Assembly (NCBI GenBank): GCA_045576855.1
Contig: JAZNHG010000001.1
Location: forward strand, 1-39,989
Direction: 5' to 3'
From: Colimorpha sp045576855
GTDB lineage: Bacteria; Bacteroidota; Bacteroidia; Bacteroidales; P3
Length of the DNA stretch: 39,989 nucleotides
Shown here: piece by piece, positions 25,815-32,963 of the stretch
How the letters are laid out: every line of letters begins with the position of its first letter
Numbering within the stretch: the stretch's first letter is position 1
The notes under the pieces: model-generated
Databases searched by the model: none
What the model was told of the DNA's origin: nothing
What the model saw: the letters and a program-made list of their open reading frames with translations, nothing else
Translations under genes and position numbers: made by a program

Positions 25815-26321
25815 TTAATACATTTCCTGAATAACCTGAATCGCCGGGGGCTGGTTTTGCCTGCGTTCTTTCTCGCTATAGCGGTTGCCGTAGTGAGTGA
25901 TAAACTGCGCCACCGCCTCCGGGTCCAGCCTCTTGTCTTTAATCAGCCGCCATTGCGCCACAATCTTGACCACCGATTCTTCTTTCACAATCATGCTTGG
26001 ACAATCCACCTCAGCTGTAACATCCATGCCTTGAAATGAGAAAACGAGATAGGCCACTTTCACACCTTCGGGGAACTCTCGTGTGGGACGCTCCTTGTCG
26101 GTGAAGCTGCGCATCGACGCCGTAATCATCACAGCATCCGTCTCGTCAGTGATAAAAAACTGACATGACGGGCTCAACATCTTGCACCCCTCCTTTTCGA
26201 TGTAGGCGATGGTGTCGCCGTTCACAACCATTGCGCCGTCTTTACTGATGGACACTTTCTGCCGCTGCGCCGTGGCACTAATACAGGTCGACAAAAGCAC
26301 AACAATAAACAGATTTTTCAT
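25815..26321 (-). CDS. Exported protein of unknown function
   Basis: 168 residues with a signal peptide (MKNLFIVVLLSTCISATA, cleavage probably before QRQ). The mature part has VSISKDGAMVVNGDTIAYIEKEGC and a C-terminal helical stretch LDPEAVAQFITHYGNRYSEKE. Three cysteines remain after cleavage. I do not recognise the family. The start lies 8 bases after the preceding exported-protein gene, making it the third member of the metallopeptidase-like unit (27705 to 25815). Confidence 0.8.
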   Translation of the reverse strand: MKNLFIVVLLSTCISATAQRQKVSISKDGAMVVNGDTIAYIEKEGCKMLSPSCQFFITDETDAVMITASMRSFTDKERPTREFPEGVKVAYLVFSFQGMDVTAEVDCPSMIVKEESVVKIVAQWRLIKDKRLDPEAVAQFITHYGNRYSEKERRQNQPPAIQVIQEMY

Positions 26322-26329
26322 GCTGAATA

Positions 26330-27067
26330 TTATTTGTTATTGATTATTTCCACACTATTACTCGAAAACAAACCTTCATATAGTTTGTAGTCGCCAACAT
26401 CCTTAGGAAGACTATTCTTTCTGCTCTCATAATGACAGAAGTGCCAAGGAACAATATCTCCCTCATTTGTAACTCGCCATGAGTCGCTTATATAAAACGA
26501 GAAAGAGGCTCCTGTCTTGAAAAAAGGTTCAATGCTAAAGGATTCTGTATAAGTCTCTCCATATTTCAGAAAAACAAAATTTCCATGGTATGGCGTCAAT
26601 ATGTCTTCCGTTGTAGGAACTTTGGAGGAGTCAACTAATGGTTTGTGGTCCGGGAGACCATTATCGGCCATTTCCTCTTCTTGGTATCTCATAATGGCAT
26701 TAACTACCCCGGGGTGGTAATCATCTCCTTCATAGTTTTTGTATAAGAATCCGCCCTCAGTTTTTATCAGCATTTCATCTGGGGTGATTACAGCATAATA
26801 CATCTCACCACCAAATGTTTTTCTTACATTTTCTTTATCATGTCCACATCCTTCTTCATATAATATCATGCTTTCAGTCGATGATTTCGGATAGCAATTC
26901 GATTCTGTTAAGACTTTGGGGAAATACACATTTCCATCCCACCTTTCATCGTGTATGTAGGTGACGTTTAACAGATGCCTAACCGAGTCGACAGTCATAA
27001 TGATTCTGATTTGCGAATGTGCGACACAGCCCTGAGCAATCAACAATAAAAGGATTATTTTTTTCAT
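26330..27067 (-). CDS. Exported protein of unknown function, partner of the metallopeptidase-like gene
   Basis: 245 residues with a signal peptide (about 1-19, MKKIILLLLIAQGCVAHSQ). The mature sequence is acidic and aromatic, with segments such as YIHDERWDGNVYFPKVL, GGEMYYAVITPDEMLIKTEGGF and FSFYISDSWRVTNEGDIVPWHFC. No family was recognised. Its ATG overlaps the stop of the HELLH gene in ATGA, so the two are translated together. One possibility is a periplasmic neutraliser or substrate partner of the upstream protein; that is inference only. Confidence 0.8.
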   Translation of the reverse strand: MKKIILLLLIAQGCVAHSQIRIIMTVDSVRHLLNVTYIHDERWDGNVYFPKVLTESNCYPKSSTESMILYEEGCGHDKENVRKTFGGEMYYAVITPDEMLIKTEGGFLYKNYEGDDYHPGVVNAIMRYQEEEMADNGLPDHKPLVDSSKVPTTEDILTPYHGNFVFLKYGETYTESFSIEPFFKTGASFSFYISDSWRVTNEGDIVPWHFCHYESRKNSLPKDVGDYKLYEGLFSSNSVEIINNK

Positions 27068-27705
27068 GTTTTTTTTATTTCTACAAATTCGAAATTTTCA
27101 GTCCATGGAAAATTGGTATAGTTTAGGTCGAGAACTACATCGCCTAATATATTACAAGCTTCAATTATTCTGTCGCGTTCAATGGAAATGGCACTCCTGT
27201 TCCGACCGAGACGGTGTTCATATTGGTATGCCCAAAAGTCCATTGTATCATAAAGAAGTTCAACATTTTCCTTTTCTATTATGGTTTTTTTAGAGGCAAG
27301 ATACAAATACTGTGATGCGTGCAATAATTCATGCCCCATTGTATAGAACAGCATCTTTTGTGAAGGAAATGCATATTTCTTGTTAAAATAGATGGATGGT
27401 TTCCCGGTATATTTCCCTTCTTCCAATCTCGTCATGCATGTCATTGCAATACCAGAAGCGCCGTTTCCTTTTTCCAAGTCGGCTTGTTTATCTTTTGGAA
27501 CACTTTCAATAGTAAATATCTTGAGATTGTCTTTTTGAAACTTAGGAAACCATGTATTACGTGCAAGAGTTAGAAATCTATCACTTACTTCTATTTTGGT
27601 ACTGGTTTTTTGTTCACCATTATTCAATAGAGGGGACAGGTTTATCGAGGGTATATTGATAGACATGTTTGCCCATTGTTTCCTCCAAAATGTAATATTA
27701 CTCAT
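27064..27705 (-). CDS. Putative zinc metallopeptidase (HELLH motif)
   Basis: 213 residues. An HExxH motif, HELLH at 125-129 in LFYTMGHELLHASQYLY, is followed about 35 residues later by Glu163 (DFWAYQYEHRLG), a possible third zinc ligand as in gluzincins. The region before it (KPSIYFNKKYAFPSQKMLF) fits the strand preceding the active helix. There is no signal peptide. Similar short metallopeptidase domains occur as C-terminal effector domains of large secreted proteins in Bacteroidota; here it is free-standing. It overlaps by four bases an exported-protein gene and is separated from the 557-residue gene upstream by a terminator. The zinc-site reading is good; substrate and biological role are unknown. 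Confidence 0.75.
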   Translation of the reverse strand: MSNITFWRKQWANMSINIPSINLSPLLNNGEQKTSTKIEVSDRFLTLARNTWFPKFQKDNLKIFTIESVPKDKQADLEKGNGASGIAMTCMTRLEEGKYTGKPSIYFNKKYAFPSQKMLFYTMGHELLHASQYLYLASKKTIIEKENVELLYDTMDFWAYQYEHRLGRNRSAISIERDRIIEACNILGDVVLDLNYTNFPWTENFEFVEIKKT

Positions 27706-27727
27706 AACTAGCTATTATTTGTTCAAT

Positions 27728-27838
27728 GAGGGTGTCCCAAAAGTATACTATTCCCCAACGAGAATCGCTTATTTGGCACAAGCCTCAAACTACTTGGTTA
27801 AATAAAAAGAGGGTGTTCTTGACATTTGAGACACCCTC
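27728..27838. repeat. Spacer with 17-bp inverted ends
   Basis: GAGGGTGTCCCAAAAGT (27728-27744) faces ACATTTGAGACACCCTC (27822-27838); the arms match at 15 of 17 positions. The 111-bp element could be a remnant of a miniature inverted-repeat element. Target-site duplication is not evident. Its right half forms the terminator listed separately. Confidence 0.6.
27799..27838 (-). terminator. Terminator of the ECF-sigma operon
   Basis: On the minus strand GAGGGTGT (27838 to 27831) pairs with ACACCCTC (to about 27809) around a 14-base loop and is followed by TTTTTATTT. It lies 17 bases after the stop of the 557-residue gene. Confidence 0.85.
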
Positions 27839-27854
27839 ACTGTTGTTTGACATA

Positions 27855-29528
27855 TCATTCAGATACCCCTTCTTTAGTGTTGCAACTGCACTCTCCAAAT
27901 ACGGACTTGTAAAGCTCCGCTTTCGTTTTGGGATCAACCAAGCCTTCAATCAACGATATTTTTTGCACGAGTTCGAGATTCTTCAAGTTCTCACTGACGG
28001 CAATTGCATCCTGCGCACGTTGGTTGAAGCAATCAAGAGCTTCGCCCTGTCCCAACAATGCATCGGCAATTACGCTATCGGTTCGCAATGTGTTGCGTTG
28101 AACATTCAAAATGACACCTGGAATATGAACAGGGGCGTGGCCTTTGACTACAATATAATCAATCCCATCAGGGTCGCAGACATAGTAATCCTCATCGTAT
28201 CCGTAGGTTTTCTTGTCAAGCGTGATATGTTTCAGGAATTGTACACCCGTCCCAGTATAGTCGCGGATGACGTTGTAGCGCTGCAATATTTTTTGCTTGA
28301 CATTGGCAATTTCTTCGGGAACGACCACTTCTTGCAATAGTTTGTCAGTCTCTTCAATGTCAACTATCTTTATCGATTCCATGTAGCCGTTGCAATAAGC
28401 GATGCGGATGTTGGAAAGATAGGTGATGCTGACATATTCCTGCAGGAGCTGCCGGAAAACGAAATTGAGAACACGGCTTTTGTTGATGTTCTCGATTTCG
28501 CGGACAGTTGTGTACTCCTCGCCTTCGGTAACAGTTTCTGTGGAAGTAGTGTTAATTTCCACATTGCGGGCAGAGTTGCTTTGCTCGCAATGTTTGCCGA
28601 GGGCACGATTGAGAGAATGAGTGTTTGAAGAACGGGATGAAGAGTGGTCGGCGCTTACGCTGGCGGAGCACTGGGCAGCCATAAAAGAGGCAGAAGCAGA
28701 GACACTGGCGCTGACCGAAGTTTTGCTCTCGGAAGAAGCGGCGGACTCTTCTTCCATTAGATTCTCCATTTCGTCAACACTGCTTTGACTGAAGCTATCT
28801 AGCAGATTCTCGGCTTGAGTTTTTGTGGATGTGCTGCTCTTGTAAGTCTTAACAGTGATAGTGGTTTTCTCACCTGGGAGTAGTGAGAAGGTTTCAAGAG
28901 TTTTTCCTGCACCGTAGTTTCCGAGGTAGGAACTTGTCTTGTATTCTTCAATAACAAACAGACGGGGATGCATCACTTGGGGGTCGGGAAGTAGTTTTAC
29001 TTTAGAACCGAAGCCATTAAGTTTACCAACCATGACTGGTCGGTACTTGAGGGCTTTCAGATTTTTAAGTTGGACATCGTTGAAACAAGTATCAAGGACC
29101 GTCAGTTTAGGCTCTGATGATTCGCCTTTTTCTCCACCAGCTATTTTATCCAGCGAAATACCAAGCAAATCGGTTTGGGAAAGATTCAGTTCTTTGCGTA
29201 CTTGGTGGTGGTTGAACCTGAGACCTAGGTCGTCGTTATTCAATTGGACACTTGCATTGAAACGTCTGCCCACCTCTTCATCCGAGGCGTTGAAATAATT
29301 CTCATTTTTGGGTTCTTCTCCCTCCTTTTCTATGAATACTTTTGAATCTGCGACAACACAGATTGTTCCATAAGTGGAAAAAGTTGTGCTTTGCGGAAGT
29401 TCATAGTCAAGTGTCGGAGCCGGAGAATCGCCAAGTGAAATAAATGGCTTGTTGGCATTACAACTTTCTGCTTTCAGGTTTTCCTTGAGAACTTCAAGGT
29501 TGCGAATTTGTTCAATAATGTCTGACAT
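27855..29528 (-). CDS. 557-residue protein of unknown function with alternating Ser/Ala segment
   Basis: No signal peptide. The N-terminus is a short coiled coil (IIEQIRNLEVLKENLKAE). Residues about 190-230 contain VIEEYKTSSYLGNYGAG and TFSLLPGEKTTITVKTYK. Next come a Ser/Glu-rich helix (240-268) and a strikingly alternating stretch, SVSASVSASASF then CSASVSADHS (about 271-296), flanked by Ser/Thr-rich sequence (NTTSTETVTEGEEYTTV). Alternating small and polar residues around a turn recall the membrane hairpins of beta-pore-forming proteins, but I cannot confirm this. The C-terminal third (FRQLLQEYVSITYLSNIRIAY onward) looks like an ordinary alpha/beta domain. It is the last gene of a packed operon led by an ECF sigma factor. 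I do not recognise a named family. Confidence 0.75.
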   Translation of the reverse strand: MSDIIEQIRNLEVLKENLKAESCNANKPFISLGDSPAPTLDYELPQSTTFSTYGTICVVADSKVFIEKEGEEPKNENYFNASDEEVGRRFNASVQLNNDDLGLRFNHHQVRKELNLSQTDLLGISLDKIAGGEKGESSEPKLTVLDTCFNDVQLKNLKALKYRPVMVGKLNGFGSKVKLLPDPQVMHPRLFVIEEYKTSSYLGNYGAGKTLETFSLLPGEKTTITVKTYKSSTSTKTQAENLLDSFSQSSVDEMENLMEEESAASSESKTSVSASVSASASFMAAQCSASVSADHSSSRSSNTHSLNRALGKHCEQSNSARNVEINTTSTETVTEGEEYTTVREIENINKSRVLNFVFRQLLQEYVSITYLSNIRIAYCNGYMESIKIVDIEETDKLLQEVVVPEEIANVKQKILQRYNVIRDYTGTGVQFLKHITLDKKTYGYDEDYYVCDPDGIDYIVVKGHAPVHIPGVILNVQRNTLRTDSVIADALLGQGEALDCFNQRAQDAIAVSENLKNLELVQKISLIEGLVDPKTKAELYKSVFGECSCNTKEGVSE

Positions 29529-29552
29529 GTTGTTTCCTTTTTTATGTTAAAC

Positions 29553-29966
29553 TTATTTTATTGCAATACAATTGTATACATTCTTTTCTTTGTCGTAGGT
29601 AATTGTAACAGTATATCCCGATAGAACCATCTTGTCGCACCAAGAGTAAGCGTCTTCTTGGCTGGAGGAGGAATATGTAACAACTTCTTTGGTTGCCACA
29701 ACGCGTGAAGTAATGTTTTCATTGGACACACTGACTTCATACCCTTCTTCTGCCAATGCTAACATACGATGTAGAAAGTCAGACCATGCTTGTTCGCCAA
29801 TAAGCGTTTCTAGATGCAGTACGCCGTTGACGGCGTACTGCACCGTGTACACGGTGCCAATTTCTGTGACGGATGATTGAGGCTCTATCTCCTGTTCTTT
29901 CTGGCAGCCAACAGTCATCGTACCTAGCACTGCAATGAGTGCAATTGTTCTAATTGTTTTGTTCAT
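29553..29966 (-). CDS. Small Bacteroidales lipoprotein
   Basis: 137 residues. The lipobox TVGC places the acylated Cys at residue 21. The rest has the layout of a family of short Bacteroidales lipoproteins: YAVNGVLHLETLIGEQAWSDFLHRMLALAEEGYEV, then VVATKEVVTYSSSSQEDAYSWCDKMVLSGYTV and a final strand TYDKEKNVYNCIAI. I know this pattern as recurrent but not its function. The gap to the previous gene is two bases and to the next 24, so it belongs to the sigma-factor operon. Confidence 0.85.
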   Translation of the reverse strand: MNKTIRTIALIAVLGTMTVGCQKEQEIEPQSSVTEIGTVYTVQYAVNGVLHLETLIGEQAWSDFLHRMLALAEEGYEVSVSNENITSRVVATKEVVTYSSSSQEDAYSWCDKMVLSGYTVTITYDKEKNVYNCIAIK

Positions 29967-29968
29967 TT

Positions 29969-30460
29969 TTATTGCTTTAAAGTAACATTATAGTCATATT
30001 TATCCCTTAATATGGCTTTCAATTGTGATGTATTTTCTATCGAAAAAATACAAATCAAACGTTTGGGATATGATATTGCCACCAAATCATTGTTTAGTAT
30101 GATGCTGTCCATCGGTAGCGATGGATTTTTCTTGGGGACCAATTTTAGTGATAGTTGATTGGTGTCTGCATAAAAATATTCCTCGTATTCTTTTGGGATA
30201 ATGGGGATGCTGAAATCATGCTGAAGAATTATCCAAGCAGAATCAGTTGTTGCTTCAAGCATTGTTGCACTAACCACTACACTATCATTGACTTTGTAAT
30301 CCTTTATAAACGTGGCATCAACACCATCCATCTTTGCGTAACGTTTGTACACGTCGCTGCACTGGTCGAAGGGGACGACCTGGGGCAGGAGCAAGACAGC
30401 CCCGCCACCCCCCAGAAGGAGCAGGCAGAAAAGGATAGTGATAAGCCAAGAGCGTTTCAT
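29969..30460 (-). CDS. Membrane-anchored periplasmic protein of unknown function
   Basis: 163 residues. A single N-terminal membrane segment (about 5-26, LITILFCLLLLGGGGAVLLL) is followed by a periplasmic domain with CSDVYKRYAKMDGVDATFIKDYKVNDSV and LEATTDSAWIILQHDF, and a C-terminal strand-rich part (LVAISYPKRLICIFSIEN). It lacks a lipobox and an obvious signal-peptidase site, so it is probably an uncleaved anchor. Its ATG overlaps the stop of the preceding membrane-protein gene (ATGA). The family is not recognised with confidence. It could contribute to signal sensing for the sigma factor. Confidence 0.75.
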   Translation of the reverse strand: MKRSWLITILFCLLLLGGGGAVLLLPQVVPFDQCSDVYKRYAKMDGVDATFIKDYKVNDSVVVSATMLEATTDSAWIILQHDFSIPIIPKEYEEYFYADTNQLSLKLVPKKNPSLPMDSIILNNDLVAISYPKRLICIFSIENTSQLKAILRDKYDYNVTLKQ

Positions 30461-31221
30461 AATTGAGCAACCATTTCGTCAACATTCACGATAGCGGCGG
30501 CGCGGTCGGCACGGTCGGGCTTCGACATGGCGTGTCCGTCGCCCACGGGGGTGCAGGCGACAAAGAAAAAGACTACCATGGCGGCGGCGCTGACGGCGGC
30601 GACCTGTCGGGCGGAGGAGAACGCCGTGGCGACGGCATTGCGGAAAACAACGTGGATGACACGCGGCCTGCGTCTGTCGGGACGCGGCGTATAATGGGGC
30701 TCCATGTGCATGCGGCGGATAAAGCGCGACATGGGGGAGGTGGCGACACGGGCGGGATGGTGGCGATGGAAGGAGAGGAGGATGTAGAGGCTGTGGAACA
30801 CCATGAGGGCGTTGGTGGAGGCGAGGACATAGCCGGTGACGCGGATGAGAATGTAGGGGTCGGGGAGGAAAGAGGCGAGGGTGTAGAGACCGGCGGCGAT
30901 ATTGAGGATGGCGAGGGCAAGACATTCGGCCATGACACGGCGACGCCAGGGCTTGTAACGGCGGAAGTTAAGGGCGCGGGGCTGCGAGGCGGGGTACTCG
31001 GCAAGGAGTTGTCCGATGCGGCGGCTCTGCTCGTCCCAGAGGGATTGGAGTTCGGAGAAGATATCCTCCTGCTGCGCTGCGCTGACTTCGTCTGCGCAGC
31101 TTTGCCTCGACAGAGCAAACGAGTTCGCTCTGTGCTCGTCTTTCGCAGCTACTGCGAAATCTGGTAAATCTTGTAGATTTTCGCTTCGCGGATTGGATTT
31201 CTTATGGTTTCTATTAGTCAT
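30457..31221 (-). CDS. Sigma-operon membrane protein, possible sigma regulator
   Basis: 254 residues: a cytoplasmic N-terminus of about 95 residues with EDIFSELQSLWDEQSRRIGQLL, two membrane segments (about 97-119 and 123-148), a basic loop (RRMHMEPHYTPRPDRRRPR) and a third segment near 207-224 (VSAAAMVVFFFVAC). The layout matches membrane proteins that often follow ECF sigma genes in Bacteroidales and may act as anti-sigma or sensor proteins; there is no classic zinc anti-sigma HxxxCxxC motif. It overlaps the sigma gene by eight bases. Codons for residues 14-51 lie on a chain of tiny perfect hairpins (31071-31180), so this disordered part seems built from inserted repeat DNA. Confidence 0.75.
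   Translation of the reverse strand: MTNRNHKKSNPRSENLQDLPDFAVAAKDEHRANSFALSRQSCADEVSAAQQEDIFSELQSLWDEQSRRIGQLLAEYPASQPRALNFRRYKPWRRRVMAECLALAILNIAAGLYTLASFLPDPYILIRVTGYVLASTNALMVFHSLYILLSFHRHHPARVATSPMSRFIRRMHMEPHYTPRPDRRRPRVIHVVFRNAVATAFSSARQVAAVSAAAMVVFFFVACTPVGDGHAMSKPDRADRAAAIVNVDEMVAQL
31071..31180. repeat. Chain of short hairpins inside coding sequence
   Basis: GCTGCGC/GCGCAGC (31071-31100), CAGAGCAAAC/GTTCGCTCTG (31111-31132, one mismatch), TTTCGCAG-CTA-CTGCGAAA (31141-31159, perfect) and AAATCT-TGT-AGATTT (31166-31180, perfect) lie end to end. They encode the disordered start of the sigma-operon membrane protein. Confidence 0.8.
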
Positions 31222-31720
31222 CTTCTGCTGTTTTGAGGTTGTTTAACTTTTGTTTTATGCGGTAGAGTTTCTGTTTTACGGCGGTTTCGGTAATGCCTGT
31301 TATCTCGGCGATTTCTCGAAGGCGTTTGCGGTCGAGGTAGAGGAAGAGCAGTTTCCGTTCGTTGTCGTCATCGAGGCGGTCGATGAGGTCGTAGAGGCGG
31401 TGGTAGCGTAGGTCGGTGGCTTCGTCGGCGAGGGTGTCGTAGAAAGATTCGTCGAGTTCCACGAACTGTGGCAGCCGTTTCCGCTTGCGGATTTCCTGTC
31501 CGGCGACATTGAGGGCGATGCGGGTGACCCAGGTGTTGAGGTCGCTTTCGCCGCGGAAGGTGGGCCAAGCCTCCCAAAGGGTACAGGCGATTTCTTGATA
31601 GAGGTCGCGGAAGTCGTCGCGGCGGCGGTCGGTGAAGTAGAGGCATACCTTCACCAGGGTGCCCTCGCAGCGGCGGAGCATCTTCAGGAATTCAGTATGT
31701 TGGCGCGCGTCTACTTTCAT
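31214..31720 (-). CDS. ECF-type RNA polymerase sigma factor
   Basis: 168 residues, the standard ECF length. Region 2 has DFRDLYQEIACTLWEAWPTFRGESDLNTWVTRIALNVAGQ (about 36-75, with the -10-recognition helix). Region 4 has IDRLDDDNERKLLFLYLDRKRLREIAEITGITETAVKQKLYRIKQKL (the helix-turn-helix that reads the -35 element). It directs core polymerase to an envelope- or signal-responsive promoter. It heads an operon of five genes with overlaps or gaps of 8-overlap, 4-overlap, 2 and 24 bases, ending at the terminator near 27.8 kb. A TATTTTTG box lies upstream (31802-31809), but the matching -33 element is poor; autoregulation is possible. Confidence 0.93.
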   Translation of the reverse strand: MKVDARQHTEFLKMLRRCEGTLVKVCLYFTDRRRDDFRDLYQEIACTLWEAWPTFRGESDLNTWVTRIALNVAGQEIRKRKRLPQFVELDESFYDTLADEATDLRYHRLYDLIDRLDDDNERKLLFLYLDRKRLREIAEITGITETAVKQKLYRIKQKLNNLKTAEDD

Positions 31721-31801
31721 TCAGGTCATCAACCCATTCTTTGTCCTTTCATCTTATGTTTGTTGCCCGCCCGTTCTGAGGGGCCTCTATATTATTAGTT
31801 G

Positions 31802-31809
31802 CAAAAATA
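31802..31809 (-). promoter_or_regulatory. Possible -7 element of the ECF operon
   Basis: TATTTTTG on the minus strand, 82 bases before the sigma start. No TTTG occurs at the usual 19-base spacing, so this is a weak call. Confidence 0.35.
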
Positions 31810-31895
31810 GGAAAAAAGTAACAAAAAAATGAAAGTTTTTGAGAGTTTGGGGGATATGGATGGTTTCCAATAGGATGGCGCTATGGATGCGACGC

Positions 31896-31968
31896 TGCAC
31901 CCCACACGGCACTGCGTTTCGTGTGGGGTTAATTGGATTACGTGCCGCCGGCACGTCTAAAAAATGCA
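31896..31968. repeat. Dispersed 73-bp two-hairpin repeat, copy B
   Basis: Same order as 23459-23531: TGCACCCCACAC, CTGCGTTTCGTGTGGGGTTAA, then a perfect ACGTGCC-GCC-GGCACGT hairpin and AAAAAATGCA. The rest of the 292-base gap between the DUF2442 gene and the sigma gene shows nothing else. Confidence 0.85.
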
Positions 31969-32012
31969 GAAAAGAAGCTGAGTGTTGAGCAAATCGGGGA
32001 ATGCCACCCCCG

Positions 32013-32282
32013 TTAGATGGCAGAGTAATATACGCTGTCTTCGGTGTTGCTGAGCGGACACAGACCGGCATGGTGGAACATACCTTCGAAACTCAAGTCT
32101 TCGTCGATGGCAGGCCAATGGATTCCGCCATAGGATAGTTCGAATTGCTCACGCTGCTCTTGGGTGGCATGAGCAAGACGGGGCCAGAGACAGAACTCGT
32201 AGGAGGCCTGCTGCCCGTCAGTGGTCGACACATATACTGCATGGTCGTCCACCCATACCTTGTCAACTCGCAACTGTTTCAT
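32013..32282 (-). CDS. DUF2442 domain protein
   Basis: 89 residues from the ATG at 32282, chosen because it overlaps the stop of the DUF4160 gene in ATGA; a start at 32306 would overlap more. The signature VDDHAVYVSTTDGQQASYEF, LWPRLAHATQEQREQFELS and GGIHWPAIDEDLSFEGMF is typical of DUF2442. DUF2442 genes are regularly paired with DUF4160 genes and the pair is often listed as a putative toxin-antitoxin system, though I know of no firm mechanism. The C-terminal 20 residues (HHAGLCPLSNTEDSVYYSAI) extend past the usual end. Confidence 0.88.
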   Translation of the reverse strand: MKQLRVDKVWVDDHAVYVSTTDGQQASYEFCLWPRLAHATQEQREQFELSYGGIHWPAIDEDLSFEGMFHHAGLCPLSNTEDSVYYSAI

Positions 32283-32515
32283 TTTTGCTTGAAGAATTCG
32301 TGCCAACGTTCGGTTATGACTTCTACGTTCTCCTCTATTACGGCCTCGATTAGCGATAACTCATGTTTCTTGAAACCGTGGTTGTAAACCATCTCCACCG
32401 GCTGCACATTATACTTGGCCTCATGTCCGCCGCCCTTGATGTGTACATGCACCGGCTCATGGTCGTCGGAGTAGAACATAAATCTCAATCCAAAAAAAGT
32501 AAATATCGTTGGCAT
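32279..32515 (-). CDS. DUF4160 domain protein
   Basis: 78 residues with the family hallmark: MPTIFTFFGLRFMFYSDDHEPVHVHIKGGGHEAKYNV, then a helical tail ending ERWHEFFKQK. It carries the conserved DHEPVHVH motif, which resembles a metal- or phosphate-binding loop. It is translationally coupled to DUF2442 (ATGA). The pair is probably a toxin-antitoxin-like or stress module; which member would be the toxin is not clear from the sequence. Confidence 0.9.
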   Translation of the reverse strand: MPTIFTFFGLRFMFYSDDHEPVHVHIKGGGHEAKYNVQPVEMVYNHGFKKHELSLIEAVIEENVEVITERWHEFFKQK

Positions 32516-32963
32516 AGTTGTATTTGTATTTTGTTGTTATAACGCCGTCAATCTATTTTTATTGTGCAGACCGGAGAACAAAATACAAATAAAACAATCC
32601 GCCGCACGTTGCGAAACTATATTTCAATTTCGATACACACTTTTGCACCCCAGCAAAACCATGTTTCGTTCTTTAAACACACTTTCGCGCCTTGCGACAG
32701 CCATTTTCAAAATCATTTGGGGCTTGCGACACTCTTTTTACAGCCTTTTGATTTCAAAACACCCCCGCGACACTCTTTTCACCCATTTTCAAAATCATTT
32801 GGCCCTTGCGACACTCTTTTCAGCCGTTTTCAAAATCATTTGGGGCTGGCGAGAGCCTTTTCGGCCATTTTCAAAATTGATTTGCCGCCCGCGCGATGGA
32901 GATTTGGTCGATTTGCATTGCTATTTCCATATACATTATATTTATTAGTTAAACTTTAAGCGA
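32516..32963. repeat. Imperfect 42-bp tandem repeats and 43-bp direct repeat, no gene
   Basis: From about 32690 to 32885 five imperfect units of about 42 bases follow the pattern TTGCGACACTCTTTTCAGCC then ATTTTCAAAATCATTTGGGGC. A weaker start is seen from 32637. Because 42 is a multiple of three, several frames stay open across it, but they read only the repeat. At 32890-32932 lies one copy of the 43-bp direct repeat. No gene is supported. Confidence 0.75.
32890..32932. repeat. 43-bp direct repeat, copy 1
   Basis: From CGCGCGATGGAGATTTGG to GCTATTTCCATAT, identical by eye over 43 bases to 33495-33537 and in the same orientation. The two copies bracket one lipoprotein gene. Confidence 0.9.

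Noticed and set aside
32562..32959. Two overlapping plus-strand frames of about 130 codons
   Set aside because: They read only the 42-bp tandem repeat; periodicity explains the lack of stops, and there is no conserved domain or start signal.
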